From DATFVA01 sp963832715 (GTDB lineage Bacteria; Bacteroidota; Ignavibacteria; Ignavibacteriales; Ignavibacteriaceae): DNA of 64,000 bases. Below, piece after piece: positions 1-8,266 of the stretch (position 1 is the first letter of the stretch; the number at the start of each line of letters is the position of its first letter). A program made the translations under genes and the position numbers. The stretch spans positions 248,001 to 312,000 of the forward strand of contig CAWHVB010000007.1 of assembly GCA_963832715.1 (NCBI GenBank). Direction: 5' to 3'. The notes beneath the pieces are model-generated. The model did no database searches and was not told where the DNA came from. It worked only from the letters and a program-made list of their open reading frames with translations.

Positions 1-6
1 TCCTGT

Positions 7-951
7 TTATCCTCCATCAATTACCGAATATTTATCTTTCTTTAGTTCCTCCGGAACAGAGTTCCTGATCTCTTCCATAAGTAGAACAATCAGACGTTGC
101 TTCAGCCGCGCCTTATTGTATATCAGACTCACCTGGCGTGAGGGCGATGGGATTGTGAATTCTTTTAACAGACCTTTTGAAGGGCCTCTTTTTAGCTTTT
201 CAGCCGCAAGGTAAGGCAAAAGCGTCATACCCATATTCTGATCGACAAGACCTTTCAGGGTCTCAAGGTTCTCCCCTTCAAAGTTAAGATGAGCACGTTT
301 TTTGTTTTTCTCATTCCGCCCTGCCCCGCAAATGCTCAGGATCTGGTCCCGGAAGCAATGCCCGTCTCTCAAAAGCCACAAATCGTCAAGCGATAGATCA
401 TCCCTTTTGATTCTCTTCCTCCCTGCTAACCTGTGTCCTTTGCTTATGTAGGCAAGGAATGGCTCGTAATATAATTTCTCTTCGATTAACCGGCTGTTCG
501 CTTCAGGAGTTGCAATTATACCTGCATCAATAATATTCTGCTCAAGCTGTCGCATTATTTCTTTCGTTTGTAGCTCATAAATAACCAGCTCAACCCCCGG
601 GTATTTTTTAATGTAGCTTTCAAGAAATAATGGAAGAAGATAAGGACTGATGGTGGGAATGATCCCCAGTCTCAGCTTTCCATATATTTCTTTTCCAAAA
701 GAATTTACGATGTCGGTTATCCGCCGGGATTCTTCAAGGATTATCCTTGCCTGTTCTATTATTTCCTGCCCTATATCCGTCGGCGCTATCGGAGAACTTA
801 ATCGATTGAAGATCTTTATTCCTAGTTCGTCCTCCAGTTTATTTATCTGCATGCTTAATGTTGGCTGCGTTACGAAACATTTTTCTGCTGCTTTACTGAA
901 ACTCTCCTGAGCAGCTACTGAAACCACATAATTTAATTGTGAAAGCGTCAT
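7..951 (-). CDS. oxyR: OxyR-type LysR-family peroxide-sensing transcriptional regulator
   Basis: This is a cytoplasmic DNA-binding redox sensor. The N-terminal winged helix-turn-helix covers about residues 1-60 (LSQLNYVVSVAAQESFSKAA, then TQPTLSMQINKLEDELG), and a LysR substrate-binding domain follows. With the start at 951 the two cysteines of GHCFRDQ and SIC fall at residues 199 and 208, the same numbers as the disulfide-forming pair of E. coli OxyR. That agreement supports this start over the upstream ATG at 981. A TATATTTG element lies just upstream and leaves a short leader of about 20-30 bases. The gene is a monocistron, and no catalase or peroxiredoxin lies beside it. Family assignment is firm; the regulon is not visible here. 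Confidence 0.93.
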   Translation of the reverse strand: MTLSQLNYVVSVAAQESFSKAAEKCFVTQPTLSMQINKLEDELGIKIFNRLSSPIAPTDIGQEIIEQARIILEESRRITDIVNSFGKEIYGKLRLGIIPTISPYLLPLFLESYIKKYPGVELVIYELQTKEIMRQLEQNIIDAGIIATPEANSRLIEEKLYYEPFLAYISKGHRLAGRKRIKRDDLSLDDLWLLRDGHCFRDQILSICGAGRNEKNKKRAHLNFEGENLETLKGLVDQNMGMTLLPYLAAEKLKRGPSKGLLKEFTIPSPSRQVSLIYNKARLKQRLIVLLMEEIRNSVPEELKKDKYSVIDGG

Positions 952-978
952 AATGTTGAATATATAAATTTTGTTTAT

Positions 979-986
979 CAAATATA
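979..986 (-). promoter_or_regulatory. Bacteroidota-type -7 promoter element for oxyR
   Basis: TATATTTG on the minus strand matches the TAnnTTTG -7 consensus of Bacteroidota sigma factors, 28 bases upstream of the chosen oxyR start. No convincing -33 TTG box is seen at the usual spacing. Confidence 0.5.
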
Positions 987-1092
987 TGGAAACTATAGCA
1001 ATGAATTATAGATATGGCAATTTAGCACCCGGATAAGGTTGGACATGGGACATTTATGTCTGCGTATCCTCTAGTTCTTTATTACTAACAGT

Positions 1093-1223
1093 CCTGTCCA
1101 AAATAAACTTAATGCATCAAAATAGTTTAAGCTTTAGAAAAAAAACAATTACTCCTTGCTTATTTTGAATCCCCCCTTTATCAATACGGATGTTTATTGG
1201 TGATCTATAAAAGCGCCTTGGAA
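1093..1223 (+). repeat. Dispersed repeat, copy 1
   Basis: A ~131-bp segment beginning CCTGTCCAAAATA recurs imperfectly at 10173-10309 in the same orientation. Shared blocks include GCATCAAAATAGTTTAAG, CTTTATCAA, GGATGTTT and TTATAAAAG-like stretches. It has no open reading frame. It lies in the gap between oxyR and the IS110 element. It could be a MITE-like element or an old duplication. Confidence 0.6.
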
Positions 1224-1316
1224 TTGATCATTTTCGGGAGGAAGTTGATGCTCGAAATAACATTTTTGAGTAATTTTCTGATTTTTTAGTATAAGGGAAA
1301 CTATGATGCGTGCCTG

Positions 1317-1560
1317 CCCCGACGGTAAGTCGGGGGTTCGCCCGCTCCTCAAAAGTTGAGTCCGTGACGAAATCCTCTAGGGAAATTGCGGTCCCCCCGC
1401 CCGATTTTATATTAAATTAGTAGGCGGGGGAAAAAATTACGGAATGGAGCGTTTATCCCGCCTCATATATCCAAAATTTAGGGCGGGATAATCGATAAAT
1501 GCTGTCCGAGTCTTCCGATCTTGCTATCGGGAAGTAGCGGCAGACAGGTTCATTTATCGA
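1317..1560. other. Cluster of GC-rich inverted repeats in the oxyR-IS110 gap
   Basis: Several near-perfect palindromes follow one another: CCCCGAC/GTCGGGG (1317-1323, 1329-1335), CCCCCGCC/GGCGGGGG (1394-1401, 1423-1430), TATCCCGCC/GGCGGGATA (1454-1462, 1482-1490), and TCGATAAAT/ATTTATCGA (1492-1500, 1552-1560). The last encloses an imperfect CTTCCGAT/ATCGGGAAG hairpin. TTACGGAATGGAG near 1438 recurs as TTACGAAATGGAG near 1574. No gene is seen in the 982-1905 gap. Confidence 0.7.
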
Positions 1561-1612
1561 AGCGATTTCTCCCTTACGAAATGGAGTAATTTTTTAGCAA
1601 TTCTTTTGCAGA

Positions 1613-1717
1613 GCATGTTATTTCTGTTACTTTTCTTGCGCCAAGAAAAGACTTTTAAAAACGCATTGCGTTTATTCATTAAAATAGTGACCTTGAGTTA
1701 AAGCAGAAGTAACATGC
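1613..1717. repeat. Nested inverted repeats upstream of the IS110 element
   Basis: CTTTTCTTG (1630-1638) and CAAGAAAAG (1642-1650) form a perfect 9-bp stem with a three-base loop. It lies inside a longer inverted repeat, GCATGTTA (1613-1620) with TAACATGC (1710-1717). This may mark an element boundary or a decayed mobile sequence. Confidence 0.55.
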
Positions 1718-1760
1718 AATTTGACAGTTCTTACTTTGATGTTATAAAAACTCGTAGAAA

Positions 1761-1860
1761 AGACTTGTTCTGAAGATTGTCAATCATAACATGGTGATAA
1801 TATTCTTTTTCGGAATTCCCGTCTGGCAGTATACATAGACTACTTAATCTTCAGGCTTGT
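1761..1860 (+). ncRNA. Candidate IS110 bridge-RNA leader
   Basis: IS110-group elements encode a structured bridge RNA in the non-coding end just upstream of the transposase. Here CTGAAGATT (1770-1778) pairs perfectly with AATCTTCAG (1846-1854) around a 67-nt interior, ending 51 bases before the transposase start. Position and size suit a bridge RNA. The pairing is seen in the sequence; the identity is inferred from context only. Confidence 0.35.
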
Positions 1861-1905
1861 TAGTTCTGTTTAGTATTGATTCACTAATATTAAGTTGAGG
1901 TAATT

Positions 1906-2784
1906 ATGTCTAAGTTAGAAAAAATGTATCCGAATTCTGCCGGCATAGATATAGGCACTGAAAAGATCTTTATAGGCATTGAAGACAAGGAAGTCAGACA
2001 GTTTTCTACTTTTACTGATGACTACCTTAATGTCATCAAATATCTTAAAGAAAGCGGTATTACACATGTTGCTATGGAAGCAACAGGAATATACTGGTAT
2101 GCACTTTACGATATGATTGAAGAATCAGGGATAAATGCATGTTTAGTAAATCCGCGAGAAGTAAAAAATGTTCCCGGACGTAAAAGTGACGTTTCCGATT
2201 GTCAATGGATTCAGCAGCTTCATAGTTTTGGTCTGCTGAGAGCTTGCTTTGTTCCAGAGGATTCAATTCGTCAGCTTCGGACATATATTCGTTTGCGAAA
2301 TGATCATATATCCTTAGCTTCACAACACATACAACATATGCAGAAAGCATTAGACTCAATGAACATTAAGCTGCATAATGTTATAAGTAATATTAGCGGG
2401 GCAAGCGGAATGAGAATTCTGAAAGCAATTATTCAAGGAGAAAGAAACCCAGAGGTACTTGTAGAACTTTGTGACAAAAGTATTCTTAAAACTAAAAGGG
2501 CTTCGGTTATATCTTCTCTAAAAGGTAATTTCAGAGAGGATTACATTTTTTCTCTTAAACAAGCTGTTAATTCTTATGAATTCTACCAACAACAAATTTC
2601 AGAATGTGATAAACAAACTGAAATTCTACTTAAAACAATGACAAAGGATAAACCTGTTCCGGAAAATATAAATACTCCCAAACGTATACGTAATAATCCA
2701 CCTCAAATAAGCTATGCTTCACGAAAGACTAATGCAATTAACCGGAGGGAAAGATCCATCTCAAATTACCGGACTAAACGATAA
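1906..2784 (+). CDS. IS110 transposase, N-terminal DEDD part (frameshifted)
   Basis: This is the RuvC-like catalytic half of an IS110-family transposase. The acidic residues sit in AGIDIG (near residue 15), MEATGIYWY (near 62) and RKSDVSDCQW (near 97), the D-E-D-D pattern of pfam01548. A GAGG ribosome site precedes the ATG. The reading frame leaves homology near 2707-2713, just before the Tnp_20 domain, and ends 71 bases inside the next frame. A one-base insertion is the simplest explanation. No classic slippery site is obvious, so programmed frameshifting is the weaker option. Confidence 0.85.
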   Translation: MSKLEKMYPNSAGIDIGTEKIFIGIEDKEVRQFSTFTDDYLNVIKYLKESGITHVAMEATGIYWYALYDMIEESGINACLVNPREVKNVPGRKSDVSDCQWIQQLHSFGLLRACFVPEDSIRQLRTYIRLRNDHISLASQHIQHMQKALDSMNIKLHNVISNISGASGMRILKAIIQGERNPEVLVELCDKSILKTKRASVISSLKGNFREDYIFSLKQAVNSYEFYQQQISECDKQTEILLKTMTKDKPVPENINTPKRIRNNPPQISYASRKTNAINRRERSISNYRTKR

Positions 2785-3214
2785 AACACTTATGGAAGTT
2801 ATTGCAGAGACCGGGATTGATCTTAAAGCTAATTGGAAAACTGAAAAACACTTTGTATCCTGGGCATGCCTTTCACCTTCAAAGCACCAATCGGGTAAAA
2901 GCAATAAAAAACGCAGAAAGAAAGGCAATACCAAAGTAAGTCAAATTTTTCGTGAGTCTGCACAATCAATTGCTAACAGTAAATACTCTGCTTTGGCTGG
3001 TTTTTATAGAAGAATAAAAGCAAAAAAAGGAGGTTTGGTTGCAAATAAAGCCACTGCCAGAAAGATTGCTGTTATCTACTATAATATTATGACTAAAGGC
3101 TATGACTATGTTGAACAAGGATTAATTCAATATCAAAAAAAATACAAAGAACAGCAGATTAAAAGAATAAAGAAGCAAGCTGGTTATTTAGGATTACAAC
3201 TTATTCCTACATAA
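2714..3214 (+). CDS. IS110 transposase, C-terminal Tnp_20 part (frameshifted)
   Basis: This is the IS116/IS110/IS902 (pfam02371) half, in the +1 frame relative to the DEDD part. It has LTGGKDPSQITGL, TEKHFVSWACLSPS and a basic segment QSGKSNKKRRKKGN followed by ESAQS, where the family keeps its catalytic serine. YDYVEQG is the usual tail motif. A stop in this frame at 2708-2710 means it was not independently coding upstream. Together the halves cover a normal IS110 transposase of about 430 residues, so little but the frame is lost. Confidence 0.85.
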   Translation: MLHERLMQLTGGKDPSQITGLNDKTLMEVIAETGIDLKANWKTEKHFVSWACLSPSKHQSGKSNKKRRKKGNTKVSQIFRESAQSIANSKYSALAGFYRRIKAKKGGLVANKATARKIAVIYYNIMTKGYDYVEQGLIQYQKKYKEQQIKRIKKQAGYLGLQLIPT

Positions 3215-3480
3215 TGATAGAGTGGTCACTGGCAGTAAGGCTAAAAAAAGTAAAAAAGAAGGATTTGTGCTTGTGGCTTCTTCCCGCGAAGTGGAATAAA
3301 AAGAAAATTAAATCAATGTGCTTTTGAGAGCCCTGATATTACTATGTTGGTTCATTTATTTTGAACAGATATGATTACTAATTACAATAACCGCTATACC
3401 TCTTGATTCTTCAATAATAAATATTAACTTGTGATTGCATCTCCCCTTTAATCTCTCATAAAAATCAATGCGGGGATTGC

Positions 3481-4041
3481 ATGAAGATATATATGCTTCT
3501 TTTTGTCGTGCTATGGACTGTTATAATTCCGGCAGAGCAAACCGATTCTTTGGGTTGTACTTCTACAGAAGCCCGTCAGTTTGATTTCTGGGTAGGCAGC
3601 TGGGATATTAATCAAAAAATACTTAATCAGGACGGATCCTGGATCGAATTAAAAGCATCAACTAAGGTCTCGCCTCTTCTTAACGGCTGTGCGCTCGAGG
3701 AACATTGGACAGGGCAGGTGCAGTTTTTCTGGCTGGGAATGAAGCAGCCTGAAGAAATAAAAGGATTCAGCCTGAGATATTATGATACCTCTTCGGGGAA
3801 ATGGAATATTTACTGGATGGATACTCAAACCCCTGAACTGGGCTTGCCTTACACAGGAAATTTCGCCGACGGCAAAGGAGAATTCTTCGCTGAAAGAGAA
3901 ACTAAAAAAGGCAGACAGATCTCGAGGATAGTCTTTTCAGATATTAAAGAAAATTCCGTTCACTGGGATCTTTCAGTATCAAATGATGATGGTAAAAGCT
4001 GGAGAGTAATATGGATTATGGAAATGCAGAGAAGGCTTTAA
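3481..4041 (+). CDS. Secreted DUF1579-like protein
   Basis: This is a small exported protein with an N-terminal signal peptide (about residues 1-18, hydrophobic LLFVVLWTVII). The FDFWVGSWDI motif near residue 30 typifies the DUF1579 beta-barrel family. The rest is a run of alternating strands rich in tryptophan, as in calycin-like folds. No catalytic residues are evident and the ligand is unknown. It stands alone between the IS110 element and a convergent lipoprotein gene. Confidence 0.6.
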   Translation: MKIYMLLFVVLWTVIIPAEQTDSLGCTSTEARQFDFWVGSWDINQKILNQDGSWIELKASTKVSPLLNGCALEEHWTGQVQFFWLGMKQPEEIKGFSLRYYDTSSGKWNIYWMDTQTPELGLPYTGNFADGKGEFFAERETKKGRQISRIVFSDIKENSVHWDLSVSNDDGKSWRVIWIMEMQRRL

Positions 4042-4061
4042 AATGACAATTGAATGACCAT

Positions 4062-4820
4062 CTAATGACTACGAACGACTCCATCAGTCATTCCCCCCTC
4101 CCTGACCAGCGTCAGCGTATCATTCAGATTTCCGTATGTAGTATCTATAAATCCGGAAATTCTGCCGTTGATCATACCATTGGATATCATTTTTCCTGAG
4201 AAATTGAATCTCTTATTCCCTGGTTCTTTCATAACAAAACTGATATCAGGATAGGTTATTACACCTCCTACTGTGTCTTCCCGCAAATAATCAACAGGCA
4301 TACCGTGTGATATATATTTGAAATGGAAAGTACCGTTCCCCAGGAAGGCATCATTTGTAAAAGATGAAAGGTCGAGGGTAACTTCCAGTCCTGAAATTTC
4401 AGATAGGTTTGAGTAATGCCAGTGCCCGTCAATCTGCGGAGCTATCTCAAAGTAGGCCGGATTCATATCAGATATTTCAGGATTCACCATCGATTCTATT
4501 TTTAATTGGTATTTTTTAGAGGGGACGATTTCAAGAGGGATGTCTAGTATGTATTCTCCTGAATTCGGAATGTGATTTATTGAATAAACGGGCTTACTGT
4601 CGTTAAATAATTCAATGCGTAGGCTGTCCTCAAGGTTTTCAGATGTCCATTTAACTTCAACCGGTTGGTCATAATTAAATCTTTCTCCGCCGGCAGGACT
4701 TACAAGGCTTATCGATTCTGTTCTGCCGTAATTATAAGACGAAGGCAGGTCTCTTTCACAATTAATATAGATCAGCGAAAACAGGAGAATTGCAGGATAG
4801 ATTTTGAAAGCTTTTATCAT
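4062..4820 (-). CDS. Putative lipoprotein with Ser-Thr-rich/KRE9-like Ig domain
   Basis: A hydrophobic leader ends in LIYINC, giving a probable lipidated Cys at residue 21. Residues ~35-110 (ISLVSPAGGERFNYDQPVEV, then VKWTS and the Y-x-L-K-I-E end) look like the Ig-like KRE9/KNH1 module common in Bacteroidota surface proteins. The C-terminal half is a beta-rich domain of unknown function. It starts four bases after the upstream membrane-protein gene ends, so the two are probably co-transcribed. A surface or periplasmic role is inferred. Confidence 0.6.
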   Translation of the reverse strand: MIKAFKIYPAILLFSLIYINCERDLPSSYNYGRTESISLVSPAGGERFNYDQPVEVKWTSENLEDSLRIELFNDSKPVYSINHIPNSGEYILDIPLEIVPSKKYQLKIESMVNPEISDMNPAYFEIAPQIDGHWHYSNLSEISGLEVTLDLSSFTNDAFLGNGTFHFKYISHGMPVDYLREDTVGGVITYPDISFVMKEPGNKRFNFSGKMISNGMINGRISGFIDTTYGNLNDTLTLVREGGMTDGVVRSH

Positions 4821-4824
4821 TGTA

Positions 4825-5643
4825 TCAGGCAGCAGATGATTTCATTCTTCTAAGAAAGATAAATAAAATTACAACACTAATAACTGCAATTACACTGAAG
4901 ATAACTGCAAGAGAAAAATCTTCAGTGACATTCTTGATATTGAGCATCACTGCCATTGCAATCAGCGCAAGTGAAAGCAGGATGGTGAATATCAAAAGTA
5001 CAGGGGCGAAAATAAAACCTGCTTTTCTTTTTTTGATCAGCAGAATTGAAGTTATTATTAAACCCGGAAGTACAAATGAGAGATCTAATACATGTACCGG
5101 ATTAACCAGCAGGTTATAACTGCTTACACTCTTTGGAGCTGAATTACTTATTACAGCGGGTATTATTTCGCTGAACCAAAGAAAATAAAACAGGACAGCA
5201 ATAAGCAGCAGGAAGGATGCTGTCAACACTGAAGGAGTATTATCCTCAAACCGGCTTCCGATCTCTGAATGAATGATTTCGATTATCAGCATTATAAACA
5301 GGTAAAATGAAGAACCAAGCGTAAAACAGTAGAATATAAATAACGTGTTGAAATGTATGCCGAAACTGTATATAAAAAACGAATACATTATATAAAATAC
5401 TGTTCCCGCAAAAATGATTATTGCAGTTCTCTTCCCTTTAATCGTGAAGAACATGGAGAGCAGCAGAAGGGGAACAACAATAAACAAATCAAAAATATCC
5501 TGTCCAATTCCCTGCACGCCCAGGGATAGAACTTCCTTCTGATAGGTTGATTCGATAAACCCGCCCGAAAAAGATACTATAGTTAGCAGAAGTGATAATA
5601 AAATTGTAAGGTAAACAATGATCTGAGCATGCCTTAACTGCAT
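4825..5643 (-). CDS. Polytopic integral membrane protein, unknown function
   Basis: The 272-residue protein is almost entirely hydrophobic, with about eight membrane segments and a positively charged C-terminus (FIFLRRMKSS). I recognise no family. It is the first gene of a two-gene unit with the lipoprotein downstream, which suggests the pair works together at the envelope. The ATG at 5643 follows a GGGGAGAAT-like ribosome site. Confidence 0.6.
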   Translation of the reverse strand: MQLRHAQIIVYLTILLSLLLTIVSFSGGFIESTYQKEVLSLGVQGIGQDIFDLFIVVPLLLLSMFFTIKGKRTAIIIFAGTVFYIMYSFFIYSFGIHFNTLFIFYCFTLGSSFYLFIMLIIEIIHSEIGSRFEDNTPSVLTASFLLLIAVLFYFLWFSEIIPAVISNSAPKSVSSYNLLVNPVHVLDLSFVLPGLIITSILLIKKRKAGFIFAPVLLIFTILLSLALIAMAVMLNIKNVTEDFSLAVIFSVIAVISVVILFIFLRRMKSSAA

Positions 5644-5958
5644 ATTCTCCCCGAAAATTAATTTTATATTTATGCTTGCTTTAAAATAGTAAGAATCAGT
5701 TTTCGGATAAACCCGGATGGTATTACCACAAATTATTATGGATTCCGGAAAGCTTAACAGATTTTGGACTTAAAGAATAAAATTTGCGGATTCGACAACC
5801 TAATTCCCTTGCAGGTCAATAACCGCCTGATGGCAAAAGAATGATTATAAGTTAACAATTGAATTACTACGGATTACAAATAACACTCCCCTCAGTCTCC
5901 CCTTCTCTCAGTCCTTTAGGCACCCTCATCCCTCAGTCTTTAAGTCACCTCACCGTCT
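5644..5958. other. Intergenic stretch, no gene seen
   Basis: The left part probably holds the promoter of the membrane-protein operon. The right part (5887-5958) is a strongly pyrimidine-biased run with repeated CCCTCAGTC-like words. I see no supported coding sequence or clear hairpin. Confidence 0.5.
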
Positions 5959-6894
5959 CTAAAATGCCTGTACCGGTGTGTTATTTTCTACAGCGGCTGC
6001 AGCAGCTTCTTTCAGACGCTCAATTTCTTCTCTTTTTTTCCGTTCGAGTCTCATCGAGATAGTTCTGAATTTGGGAATGAATAAAGAAAGAACATAGCTT
6101 CTTAAAATGTACCACCAGAAACTTTTCTCCATAAGATCAGGATCGATATTATGTTCAATTTCTTTATGCGCTTCAGGAACCTTACTCCAGTGGAGACCCG
6201 CTTTATGATGGTGAATTGTATGGTATCCGTTATTGAACAACAGGAAATTCAAAAAACCGGTGAAATTCCTGGAATGATTCCATTCGGATTCTTCATTAGC
6301 ATGTACGTGCTGCACATAATTAAAAATAAGCACGCTGAACAGTGAAACCTGCTGGGGAATTATTACGAAAAGTAATGCTTTCTCCCAGTCGAGCACTAAC
6401 GCAGCGGCTGCCCATAAAATAAGCACTGCATACTGCGAAATACATATGCGGAATTTCTCCCTGTTTTTTGTTTTTAATTCCTTCAGATACTCTTTAATAG
6501 CTCTTTGCTGGTAGTAACCACTGATGGTGGGGTAGGAAATGAGTGTCAGGAAATTATTTCTTTCGCTTATCCTGTAGGTGATAGAGTCATCGCCCTCACG
6601 GTTATTAAACCGGTGATGATTTTTGTTATGTGTAGGTATCCAGGCAAAAATCGGGAAACCGTAAAATACAGTTAGCCACCAATCAGTAAACAAATTCAAT
6701 CTTTTTGAATTCCACATCGGAAGGTGGTTATGATTATGCGTCATTACTGCTACGGCGACTGACATAAATAAATACCACGTATATATAAACGGGTTCATCC
6801 CGATCCATACCCATTGGGCAATAAACATACTCGTGGTAATAAATATGTATGCAAGACTTTTAATGTCTGCATTGTTTTTCAACTTAAAGTTCAT
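5959..6894 (-). CDS. Membrane fatty acid desaturase family protein
   Basis: This is a di-iron membrane desaturase or hydroxylase. The histidine clusters are H53-N-H-N-H57, H89-N-K-N-H-H94 and H225-T-I-H-H-H230, with an extra H196-V-H. These are the metal ligands of the family. Hydrophobic segments lie at ~10-50, ~75-85, ~155-190 and near 265-275. The C-terminus is charged and alanine-rich. Length (311) is normal. It probably introduces double bonds in acyl chains or acts on a related lipid such as a carotenoid; the substrate cannot be read from sequence. The gene is monocistronic. Confidence 0.85.
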   Translation of the reverse strand: MNFKLKNNADIKSLAYIFITTSMFIAQWVWIGMNPFIYTWYLFMSVAVAVMTHNHNHLPMWNSKRLNLFTDWWLTVFYGFPIFAWIPTHNKNHHRFNNREGDDSITYRISERNNFLTLISYPTISGYYQQRAIKEYLKELKTKNREKFRICISQYAVLILWAAAALVLDWEKALLFVIIPQQVSLFSVLIFNYVQHVHANEESEWNHSRNFTGFLNFLLFNNGYHTIHHHKAGLHWSKVPEAHKEIEHNIDPDLMEKSFWWYILRSYVLSLFIPKFRTISMRLERKKREEIERLKEAAAAAVENNTPVQAF

Positions 6895-7018
6895 TCTATC
6901 CTTAATTAATGGTGATGAAATAAGATATGACTATTTTCATCAAATGAAAACACCATTTATAGAATTATGGAGGTAAAAATAAAAACATACTCTGCGTTTT
7001 CCGCTATAAATGGACTAT

Positions 7019-7930
7019 TTAATCCCCTGCTTCCCCTTTTGCATCCAGCCAATGTATAATATTGAGTAATAATTGAAGGTTATCCTTTGCATATGGAGCA
7101 TTCAGTCCGAACTTATTGTTCCCGCCAATTTGTGCACTGAACATTGCTGCTTCTCCCCACACAACAATTTTACCGTTCCCGGATTTTTTCACCGCACCTT
7201 GCATCAGGCCGGAAGCAGAAATTCGTGGTGTATTTTTATTGAACACCCATGCTGTATCAGGCATCAGGATGATAAAATTATTATTTAGTTTAAGAACAGA
7301 GACAGCATCCGCCGGTATTTGAAATCCTTCACCCGTAAAAGAGTATATAGAGTCAACATGCTCTGAATTATTTATACCGTCTGTAATGAAGCTTTCAATT
7401 AGTGTCCCGTCCTTTCGCGAGAACATATCCGGGGAGGGTTCTTTGGATGTGTCAAGAGCGAATCCATTCTTAAGATTAAAACCAAAACGTTCTGCAAGTT
7501 TTCCTGCAGCACCGGGAAAAGGCATATGATCCGCGATAAGGAAAAGACTCCCGCCTCTGTTTACCCAGTTCTCAACCTCGTCAATTTCGTTTACTGTAAA
7601 GGCTGAAGGGGTAGGAAGCGCCCAATCCTCGGTGTTTCTCTGATTTAGTGCATTTGAAATAACAAGAATACGCCCGCTGTCAAGTCCTGCTTCGGTAAAT
7701 GAACTTCGATAGGGTTTGACATTGTAACCATCCTTTGTGAGAATATCTGCAAAGGGTTTATACCTGCCGGACATAGTGTGAAAATTATTATGTGCCTCAT
7801 CTATGAATATTACGGGACCTTTGCCGGCCTTATATTCAGGTTTCCCTATTTCCGGATTGTAGGTTGAATCTTCAACCTGCTGGGCAATTAAAATATGACA
7901 TGCCAGTATTAATATTATTATAATTTTCAT
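7019..7930 (-). CDS. Secreted protein with GATase-like (DUF4350-type) domain
   Basis: A short signal peptide (MKIIIILILACHILIAQQ) precedes a soluble domain. VIFIDEAHNNFH, RILVISNAL, and VENWVNRGGSLFLIADHMPF followed by PGAAGKLAERFG resemble the Rossmann-like GATase/DUF4350 fold, in which a glycine-rich strand-turn follows 'W-V-x-x-G-G'. I see no Cys nucleophile at the expected elbow, so a binding rather than amidotransferase role is likely. The function is unknown. It is a single gene between intergenic regions. Confidence 0.5.
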   Translation of the reverse strand: MKIIIILILACHILIAQQVEDSTYNPEIGKPEYKAGKGPVIFIDEAHNNFHTMSGRYKPFADILTKDGYNVKPYRSSFTEAGLDSGRILVISNALNQRNTEDWALPTPSAFTVNEIDEVENWVNRGGSLFLIADHMPFPGAAGKLAERFGFNLKNGFALDTSKEPSPDMFSRKDGTLIESFITDGINNSEHVDSIYSFTGEGFQIPADAVSVLKLNNNFIILMPDTAWVFNKNTPRISASGLMQGAVKKSGNGKIVVWGEAAMFSAQIGGNNKFGLNAPYAKDNLQLLLNIIHWLDAKGEAGD

Positions 7931-8266
7931 ATTATCCTTTCTTCAAATTCCGGAAAAGCACAAACATTTTTATACTAATATAGTGAATGGGCCTGTACTT
8001 ATTCAAACCGATTTTATCTCGAACAACTTATGGCAGAATATGGTGCGGCTGATGATGAGCGGCTAAATCGAATAACAACGAAACCTTGAATGCTCCTCTT
8101 TAATGCACTTTACCTGCTCTGCCTGGATTACTGGAGAAAAAATCTCTCTTTTATCTTCTTTTCATTCTTTATATTTTTCTCTATAAATTATGATTTCCTT
8201 TTTCAGGGAAAGCCTTATAGGTAATGGAAACAACGGGTTTAACTCCGGTAAATTTAAGGGTGAGAA
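7931..8266. other. Divergent intergenic region
   Basis: This AT-rich gap separates two divergently transcribed secreted-protein genes and must hold both promoters. I see no strong TAnnTTTG match, RNA gene or repeat in it. Confidence 0.4.

Larger units (their letters stand above)
1761..3214 (+). mobile_element. IS110-family insertion sequence, transposase frameshifted
   Basis: The body is a DEDD transposase split over two frames, preceded by a structured non-coding leader. IS110 elements lack terminal inverted repeats, so the true ends cannot be fixed from one copy; these limits only bracket the leader and coding region. No second copy is present in the window. Confidence 0.7.

Noticed and set aside
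4665..5119. Plus-strand genes opposite the lipoprotein and membrane protein
   Set aside because: They are antisense open frames to well-formed minus-strand genes with signal and membrane features, and show no domain of their own.
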